A stretch of DNA of 29,250 nt from PGYR01 sp041595255 (GTDB lineage Bacteria > Bacteroidota > Ignavibacteria > Kapaibacteriales > UBA2268): contig JBFHKR010000018.1 of the NCBI GenBank assembly GCA_041595255.1, forward strand, positions 1-29,250, in the 5' to 3' direction. A program made the position numbers and the translations under genes. The notes beneath the pieces were generated by a model. It saw only the letters and a program-made list of their open reading frames with translations. It searched no databases and was not told the DNA's origin. Shown in pieces: positions 23,832 through 29,250 of this stretch (positions within the stretch are counted from its first letter, which is position 1; the number at the start of each line of letters is the position of its first letter).

Positions 23832-26654
23832 ATGAATTTATTCGCCAAAATACTACTTTTAGTAGTTCTTTTTGCTCAACTAAATGTTAGTGCGGAAGAG
23901 TTACCTAATGTAAAGTACAGTTCGCTTGACGAAGTTTTCCCATTAAGGAACGATATTAGAACTGGAAAGTTCGAAAACGGTTTGGAGTATTTTATACTTA
24001 AAAACAACAAACCGGAGAATAGAGTTTCACTTAGAATGCCTGTGAAAATAGGTTCTGTTGATGAAACTGATATTCAGCAAGGTATGGCTCACTTCGTAGA
24101 ACACATGTGTTTCAACGGTACAGAAGATTATCCAAAATCAGAGCTTATAAACTTTTTAGAGAAAAATGGGGTTAAGTTTGGTGCACATCTTAACGCATAT
24201 ACTAGTTTCGATGAAACTGTATATATGTTAGAACTTCCTGCTGATAATGACGATGTATTAGAAAAAGGTATTCAGATATTAGAGAATTGGGCACATAAAG
24301 TAACATTTGCTGACAAAGATATTGATGATGAAAGAGGTGTAATAATTGAAGAAGCTCGTCTAAGAGGTGGAGTACAAACTAGAATGTTTGATGCTCACAA
24401 AGAAGTATCTTTCTACAACTCTAAGTATAAAGACAGATTACCAATTGGTGATACGACACTTTTGAGAAATTCTGGACATGAAGAATTCAGAAATTTCTAC
24501 AAAAAATGGTACAGACCTGATCTTATGGCTGTAATTATAGTTGGGGACATAGACGTAGATAAAATGGAAAAGTATGTGAAAAAATACTTCGGTAGTATTC
24601 CTGCCGCAAAGAATGCTCCAAAACCTGAAAAGTATAGTTTACCTGAAAATAAAATACCTTTAACTTCAATAGCTACTGATAAAGAATTACCATTCCCAAC
24701 AATTTCTATTTCTTTTAGAAGACCAGGCAAAGAACATAAAGGTACTTATGGTGAATACAAAACTACTTTAATTGACCAAATCGCAGCTGGTGCATTGAAT
24801 GAAAGATTGGCTGAACAAAGTTTGTCGGCTGATCCGCCATACCAATTCTCAAGAGCGGGATATAGCAGTTCGATGGGAGCAGAAGACTTTGATTTGATAG
24901 CAGTTGCTAAAGGTAATGAATATAAAAAAGCAACTGAAGTTTTGCTTACTGAAACTATGAGAGCTACTAAACACGGTATTACTGACTCTGAGCTTTCTAG
25001 AATGAAGGATAATATTACTTCAAACTACAAGCAAATGTATTCAGAGAAAAACAATGTAGAATCAAGTGATTTAGGAAATGAGATAGTTAGACACTTTTTA
25101 ACTGATGAAGCTGTGCCAGGTATAGAATACGAATATGCTTTCGTTAAAAAAATATTACCTACTATTACTAAAGAAGAAGTTAACGCTAGATTGGCTACTT
25201 ATATAGATGATAATAATTACATTGCTACGATTTCTCTCCCAGCTGCTGCGACTAATGTTCCAACGAAAGAAGATTTTGCTGCAACTTATAACGAAATAAC
25301 TTCTAAGAATATCTCAGCTTATACTGAAGAAGTTAACGAAAAACCACTTTTTGATAAAGTAGTTACTCCAGGTAAAGTAGTAAGTAAAAAAGATTTACCT
25401 CAAGATGTTAAAATGATTAAACTTTCGAATGGTGCTAATGTTTACTTTAAAAACACGAAATTTAAAGATGATGAGATTACTCTTAGAGCATTCAGCAAAG
25501 GTGGTTCGTCATTGATGTCAGATAAAGAGTTTGTTTCTGGTAGATTTGCAGATGAGCTAGTAAATAGTTCTGGAATTGCAGAATTTGATATCGTTTCACT
25601 TATGAAAATGATGTCTAGTAAAAATTTCAATGTTAGTCCTAATATTGGTGAGTTGACAGAAGGGTTTAGAGGTTCTTCTAATACTTCTGAATTTGAAGAG
25701 ATGTTGCAATTATTACATTTGTATTTTACAGATCCAAGAATTGATGAACAATCATTCCAATCTTGGAAAGCTAAAAGAATTGATGCTTTGATTAATTCTA
25801 AAAGAAATCCTCAATCTGTCTTAAGTGATTCTGTAGGATATATATTATCAGGATATCATCCACGTTCAAAGCCACTGACAGAAGATGATTTAGCAAAAGT
25901 GGATATGAATGCTGCTATGAAAGCTTATAAAACTAGGTTTGCTAATGCTGGAGATTTTAACTTTATTTTCACAGGTAACCTAGATAAAGTAAATTTCGAA
26001 GAATTGGTTGCTAAGTATATTGGTTCTCTAAAAGGATCAGATAAAGGTGAGAATTGGAAAGATTTGGGTTCTAGAATGCCTAAGGGATCATTCAATAAAG
26101 AATTTAAAAAGGGTATCGACCAAAATAGCCGAGTTTTAATGGTTTTCAGTTCTGATAAATTCGAATATAATCAAAGAAATAGACAATTAGTTCAATCTCT
26201 TGATAAAGTACTTGGTATTAGATTAAGAGAGCAATTACGTGAAGAGAAAGGTGGAGTATATAATGTTTCTGCTTACTCTAATTATGAAAAATATCCCGAT
26301 CAAGAATGTGCAATTATAGTTACCTTCGGTTGCGATCCTAATAGAGTGGAGGAACTCAAAGAAGACACTAAAATGATAGTTGAAGAATTGCAAAGAGATT
26401 TGATTTCGGACGAGAATATGCAAAAGATAAAAGAAACTCAAAGAAGAGATTTCGAACTAGCACTAAAAGATAATAATACTTGGAGTGCTTGGATTTATAA
26501 CTCTATTTGGTACAATGAAAACTTGGGTGGTATTGATGGTTATCTAGAAGTTGTTGATAAACTTACTAAAGAAGATATCAGAAAAGCTGCTAAACAATAT
26601 CTTAACTACAAAAGCTTAAAATCGTTTGTATTAGCTCCTGAGGATGTAAAATAA
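23832..26654 (+). CDS. M16 family zinc metallopeptidase (PqqL/pitrilysin type)
   Basis: 940 residues, predicted periplasmic or envelope-associated. A signal peptide covers 1-21 (cut after VSA). The inverted zinc motif HxxEH is His87-Glu90-His91 (MAHFVEHMCFNG). The distant zinc-ligand glutamate is most likely Glu167 in DDERGVIIEEARLRGG, 76 residues on as in characterised members. Length and layout fit a four-lobed single-chain enzyme: active lobe ~35-260, second lobe ~270-480, and the inactive pair ~510-935, where RLREQLREEKGGVYNVSAYSNY is the typical late M16 motif. Such enzymes degrade small unfolded peptides inside a closed chamber. AGAGGA precedes the ATG; a strong terminator follows, so it is monocistronic. 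Confidence 0.95.
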   Translation: MNLFAKILLLVVLFAQLNVSAEELPNVKYSSLDEVFPLRNDIRTGKFENGLEYFILKNNKPENRVSLRMPVKIGSVDETDIQQGMAHFVEHMCFNGTEDYPKSELINFLEKNGVKFGAHLNAYTSFDETVYMLELPADNDDVLEKGIQILENWAHKVTFADKDIDDERGVIIEEARLRGGVQTRMFDAHKEVSFYNSKYKDRLPIGDTTLLRNSGHEEFRNFYKKWYRPDLMAVIIVGDIDVDKMEKYVKKYFGSIPAAKNAPKPEKYSLPENKIPLTSIATDKELPFPTISISFRRPGKEHKGTYGEYKTTLIDQIAAGALNERLAEQSLSADPPYQFSRAGYSSSMGAEDFDLIAVAKGNEYKKATEVLLTETMRATKHGITDSELSRMKDNITSNYKQMYSEKNNVESSDLGNEIVRHFLTDEAVPGIEYEYAFVKKILPTITKEEVNARLATYIDDNNYIATISLPAAATNVPTKEDFAATYNEITSKNISAYTEEVNEKPLFDKVVTPGKVVSKKDLPQDVKMIKLSNGANVYFKNTKFKDDEITLRAFSKGGSSLMSDKEFVSGRFADELVNSSGIAEFDIVSLMKMMSSKNFNVSPNIGELTEGFRGSSNTSEFEEMLQLLHLYFTDPRIDEQSFQSWKAKRIDALINSKRNPQSVLSDSVGYILSGYHPRSKPLTEDDLAKVDMNAAMKAYKTRFANAGDFNFIFTGNLDKVNFEELVAKYIGSLKGSDKGENWKDLGSRMPKGSFNKEFKKGIDQNSRVLMVFSSDKFEYNQRNRQLVQSLDKVLGIRLREQLREEKGGVYNVSAYSNYEKYPDQECAIIVTFGCDPNRVEELKEDTKMIVEELQRDLISDENMQKIKETQRRDFELALKDNNTWSAWIYNSIWYNENLGGIDGYLEVVDKLTKEDIRKAAKQYLNYKSLKSFVLAPEDVK

Positions 26655-26682
26655 GAGTATAATATTATCTGATAATATTTTC

Positions 26683-26725
26683 AAAGCCTTCTAACTAATT
26701 TTAGTTTGAAGGCTTTTTATTTTTT
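26683..26725 (+). terminator. Intrinsic terminator of the M16 peptidase gene
   Basis: AAAGCCTTC (26683-26691) pairs with GAAGGCTTT (26708-26716), extended inside by AACTAA/TTAGTT across a single T-T mismatch, then a T-rich tail. A smaller AATATTATC/GATAATATT hairpin lies just upstream. Confidence 0.93.
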
Positions 26726-26786
26726 GTATTCTATCTTTCCAATTCTTATCTTGTATTCATCACACTAATAAACCAACCAAATAAAA

Positions 26787-27224
26787 ATGAAATATATTAT
26801 ACTTTTTATATTTTTGCTAGTAACTAATTCCTTGTTATCTTTAGAATATACAGAAAGTCACTTAAGATTAGCGGATGAATTAATTGATATCAGTGAAATG
26901 AATAATGTTGATTTAGAGTCGATTGCTGTAGAAGTATTAGATTACTTTCAGATTAGCTCAGATTTAGAGAACTATAAAGAGATAAAAGAAACATATATAG
27001 AATCTTTCAGAAATGATTATTTAATTCAAGTCCGTGATATATATGTCTCATATTACTCAGAAGAAGAAATTATTGAATTGATTGGATTTTTCAAATCTGA
27101 TATTGGTAAAAAAATGCTTAAAAATGGTGACTTATTAAGCAATGATATTGCACTTTCGGCGGAATTATGGACAGAGAAGATTTATTCAAAATTAGAAAGC
27201 ATGATTGATGAAAAAAGCAAATGA
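26787..27224 (+). CDS. Secreted DUF2059-like protein
   Basis: 145 residues. A signal peptide covers ~1-18 (MKYIILFIFLLVTNSLLS). The rest is helical and acidic. The C-terminal half, YYSEEEIIELIGFFKSDIGKKML near 89-111, matches the core of DUF2059, a periplasmic family of unknown function. The 3' end overlaps the corA start by 17 bases, so it is the first gene of an overlapping trio (DUF2059, corA, DUF1801). Confidence 0.75.
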   Translation: MKYIILFIFLLVTNSLLSLEYTESHLRLADELIDISEMNNVDLESIAVEVLDYFQISSDLENYKEIKETYIESFRNDYLIQVRDIYVSYYSEEEIIELIGFFKSDIGKKMLKNGDLLSNDIALSAELWTEKIYSKLESMIDEKSK

Positions 27225-28311
27225 AATACTAAATAGTATAAACCCACTTAAGTTAACGAAGAAAATTAGCCGCCAAAAAGAATTAGTGGGTAAAGCGCCC
27301 GGATCCCTTATTTATACTGGGGAAGTTGCAGATGTACCTGTCGAGTTATCAGTTATTAGATATAGTGAGAGTCACTACGAAAGTTTCATATTAGAAAATG
27401 CTAATAATGCTCATGAAGAAAAAAAAGTAGATCATATCTCATGGATAAATGTAGATGGAATCCACGATGTAGAAATTATAAAAACAATAGGTAAAGACTT
27501 CGATTTACACTCACTACTTCTAGAAGATATACTCAATATAGAGCAAAGACCTAAAATTGAAATCTATGGTGAAAACCTTGTGGTCTTTTTCAAAATGATG
27601 TATTTACGAGATGATAAGCTTGATATAGAACCTATAAGTTTAGTCCTAGGTCCTAATTATATTATCTCATTTCAAGAGAAAAAAGGCGATATATTTGATA
27701 ATGTAAGAGCGAGGATTAAAAACCAAAATGGAAGAATAAGAAAAAGAGGCTCTGATTATCTTCTGTTTGCGCTTATGGATGCTGTAGTTGATAATTACTT
27801 TGTTGTTATGGAAGACATAGCAGACAAACTAGAATTACTAGAAGATAAGCTATTTGAAGAGACTGACAATAGATTATTATATGAGTTGCAGCAACATAGA
27901 AAGCAGATTGTCAATATGAGACGTTCTGTTTACCCTTTACGTGAAGTAGTAAATAAGCTCAATAGAGCAGAATTTGGCGTTATATCCGAAGATACTGAGA
28001 GGTTCTTTAGAGATTTGTATGACCATACTATCCAGATTATTGAAACAATAGAAACTTTCAAAGAGACTGTTTCCTCCTTAAAAGATGTTTTTATGACTGG
28101 AGTCAGCAATAAGATGAATGAAATAATGAAAGTGCTTACTCTCATCGCTACTATATTTATTCCTATCACTTTCATAGCAGGGGTATATGGTATGAATTTT
28201 GAGAACATGCCCGAATTGAGTTGGGAATATGGCTACGCAAGTGCTTGGGCACTAATGCTACTAATGGGTGGAGCTATGTTGGTCTATTTTAAAAAGAAGA
28301 AATGGCTGTAA
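27208..28311 (+). CDS. corA: CorA family magnesium/cobalt channel
   Basis: Inner-membrane pentameric channel for Mg2+ (also Co2+, Ni2+). 367 residues from the ATG at 27208; a TTG sits directly before it. A large cytoplasmic N-terminal domain (~1-265) shows DHISWINVDGIHDVEIIKTIG, LLLEDILNIEQRPKIE, and the long stalk helix (QQHRKQIVNMRRSVYPLREVV). Two transmembrane helices close the protein, with the selectivity motif YGMNF, Gly328-Met329-Asn330, between them and a Lys-rich C-terminus. It overlaps the DUF2059 gene by 17 bases and the next gene by 10, so the three are cotranscribed and likely coupled in translation. Confidence 0.95.
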   Translation: MKKANEILNSINPLKLTKKISRQKELVGKAPGSLIYTGEVADVPVELSVIRYSESHYESFILENANNAHEEKKVDHISWINVDGIHDVEIIKTIGKDFDLHSLLLEDILNIEQRPKIEIYGENLVVFFKMMYLRDDKLDIEPISLVLGPNYIISFQEKKGDIFDNVRARIKNQNGRIRKRGSDYLLFALMDAVVDNYFVVMEDIADKLELLEDKLFEETDNRLLYELQQHRKQIVNMRRSVYPLREVVNKLNRAEFGVISEDTERFFRDLYDHTIQIIETIETFKETVSSLKDVFMTGVSNKMNEIMKVLTLIATIFIPITFIAGVYGMNFENMPELSWEYGYASAWALMLLMGGAMLVYFKKKKWL

Positions 28312-28664
28312 AATATCAATTTCTCGAAGAATACTTAGACACATTACCTACTGTTCAAAGACTTATAGTAGAGGAATTAGACAGATTTATTTTAGATTCT
28401 TCAGATAAAATAAAATTCAAGTTTAGTTATGGTATTCCTTTTTACGAATATATCAAGAATGTATGTTATATAAATTGTAAGAAAAATGGGATTGTGAACT
28501 TAGCTTTTTGGAATGGAAAGTATTTGAATGATATTCCCGGACTTGAGTTTGAAGGTAGGGTTTTGATTAAGGCCTTCTCTTATAAACATATAGAAGATAT
28601 AAACGAAGAAGTGCTAGTCTTCACCCTACAAGAGGCGCTCCGCATACAACACGAAATCCACTAA
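28302..28664 (+). CDS. DUF1801-like small cytoplasmic protein
   Basis: 120 residues with no signal peptide. The pattern LEEYLDTLPTVQRLIVEELDRFI, then KFKFSYGIPFYEY, VCYINCKKNGIVNLAFWNGKYL and FEGRVLIKAFSYKHIEDI fits the DUF1801/YdhG-like alpha-beta fold, which has no established function. The ATG at 28302 lies inside the last codons of corA. Confidence 0.75.
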   Translation: MAVKYQFLEEYLDTLPTVQRLIVEELDRFILDSSDKIKFKFSYGIPFYEYIKNVCYINCKKNGIVNLAFWNGKYLNDIPGLEFEGRVLIKAFSYKHIEDINEEVLVFTLQEALRIQHEIH

Positions 28665-28679
28665 ATATTTTATATTATC

Positions 28680-28708
28680 TGTAACCAGATTTTTGGACAG
28701 CCGTCTAA
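28680..28708 (+). promoter_or_regulatory. ECF-sigma-type promoter before the DUF6249/sigma operon
   Basis: TGTAACC (28680-28686) and CGTCTAA (28702-28708) are separated by 15 bases. GTAAC/GGAAC at -35 and CGTC at -10 are hallmarks of promoters read by ECF sigma factors. It differs from the TAnnTTTG promoters elsewhere in the window and lies 36 bases before the ATG of the membrane protein. The ECF sigma gene just downstream is the obvious candidate reader. Confidence 0.55.
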
Positions 28709-28744
28709 GTATCAAAATCAATCAACAACTTATAGGATTTTATC

Positions 28745-29092
28745 ATGGTACACTTCTTCGAAGCCATAGTTCCGCTCTCATTTTTTTTAATGGTCTTTGG
28801 AATAGCATATATCTTTTTAAATTCAAGATCAAAAGAACGTTTAGCGTTAATCGAGAGAAATATAGACGCAAGTTTATTTTTTGGGAAAAAGAAAGATAAC
28901 GTAATGTATTGGACTCTCCGAATTGGTTCATTATTATTGGGCTTTGGAATAGGCCTTCTAGTTGGATTTATTATGGCAGAGATCTACGATGAAAGTATGT
29001 TTATTGCACCTCCATTATTCATATTTTCTGGGTTATTTTGGATTATAGAATTCATCGTTGAAAGAAAGTTAATATTAAAAGATAACCAATAG
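28745..29092 (+). CDS. DUF6249-like small membrane protein
   Basis: 115 residues with three or four hydrophobic segments: ~4-25 (FEAIVPLSFFLMVFGIAYIFL), ~56-78 (TLRIGSLLLGFGIGLLVGFIM) and ~86-106 (MFIAPPLFIFSGLFWIIEFI). RSKERLALIERN near 28-39 is typical of DUF6249 proteins, which in Bacteroidota often sit beside an ECF sigma factor gene. AGGA lies 7 bases before the ATG. It is followed 14 bases later by the sigma factor reading frame, so it may act in the same signalling pathway; an anti-sigma role is possible but unproven. Confidence 0.75.
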   Translation: MVHFFEAIVPLSFFLMVFGIAYIFLNSRSKERLALIERNIDASLFFGKKKDNVMYWTLRIGSLLLGFGIGLLVGFIMAEIYDESMFIAPPLFIFSGLFWIIEFIVERKLILKDNQ

Positions 29093-29106
29093 GATTTTCT
29101 AGTAAA

Positions 29107-29250
29107 TTGGAGGAAAAAGACCTAATAGAAGGGATAAACTCTGGCGAAAAAGAGTTATTCAGATATATAATAAACGAGCATAGCAACTTCGTTTACTCTA
29201 TATGTTTAAATATACTTCGTAACCCTGAGGACGCTCGGGATGTTTCGCAA
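29107..29250 (+). CDS. ECF-type RNA polymerase sigma factor, N-terminal part, TTG start
   Basis: 48 codons are visible before the window ends. EEKDLIEGINSGEKELFRYI, then NFVYSICLNILRNPEDARDVSQ, matches sigma-70 region 2 of ECF factors (the FxxxY...ILR...DAxDxxQ pattern). An in-frame stop lies at 29083, and no ATG occurs between it and the conserved part. I start at the TTG at 29107, 12 bases after AGGA. It probably redirects RNA polymerase to promoters like the one at 28680-28708. Confidence 0.88.
   Translation, partial: MEEKDLIEGINSGEKELFRYIINEHSNFVYSICLNILRNPEDARDVSQ

Noticed and set aside
28693..28931. Small overlapping open frames on both strands.
   Set aside because: They overlap the DUF6249-like gene, which has a Shine-Dalgarno, membrane segments and a known neighbour type.
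1..29250. CRISPR array, insertion sequence, prophage or defence-island genes.
   Set aside because: No regularly spaced repeats, transposase, integrase, nuclease or phage structural motif was seen on either strand.

Overview
The window is AT-rich DNA from a bacterium of the Bacteroidota/Chlorobiota (FCB) lineage, perhaps a less-studied branch such as Ignavibacteria or Kapabacteria. Four signs support this. Three secreted proteins carry type IX secretion system (T9SS) C-terminal sorting domains. The E1 alpha and beta subunits of a 2-oxo acid dehydrogenase are fused. Several start sites are preceded by the Bacteroidota-type -7 element TAnnTTTG. TopA ends in Toprim-C repeats and a Lys/Ala tail rather than zinc ribbons. 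The lineage call is inference; no rRNA gene is present.

Layout. 1-523 (-): 5' part of a 2-Cys peroxiredoxin, cut by the window edge. 679-3090 (+): topA with its own terminator. 3220-5864 (+): two tandem paralogous T9SS-exported beta-propeller-like proteins. 5973-7292 (+): a ClpB-like ORF holding only the coiled-coil M domain and the second AAA+ domain. 7329-7832 (-): small secreted TPR/Sel1-like protein. 7896-8864 (-): GlxA-type AraC regulator, divergent from a tight three-gene operon at 8995-12155 (+) encoding a double-SRPBCC protein, a double-VOC protein and a MATE exporter. 12156-12359: a gene-free patch with two strong palindromes. 12360-18929 (-): miaB, fused E1 alpha/beta, a PH-domain membrane protein, an MltB-like lytic transglycosylase and dnaA. 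18930-19388: a 459-base AT-rich gap with DnaA-box-like sites, a candidate replication origin. 19389-29250 (+): multidomain T9SS protein, GT4 glycosyltransferase, EamA transporter, M16 peptidase, a DUF2059/corA/DUF1801 overlapping operon, then a DUF6249-like membrane protein and the start of an ECF sigma factor.

How it fits together. All genes right of the dnaA gap read rightward and the five left of it read leftward, as expected if replication diverges from there. The most distinctive modules are the GlxA-controlled SRPBCC2-VOC2-MATE operon (a plausible small-molecule detoxification/export unit), the headless ClpB beside a tandem-duplicated secreted protein, and the DUF6249/sigma operon with an ECF-like promoter in front. 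Most other genes are ordinary housekeeping or envelope functions. I found no CRISPR array, tRNA, rRNA, IS element or phage gene.
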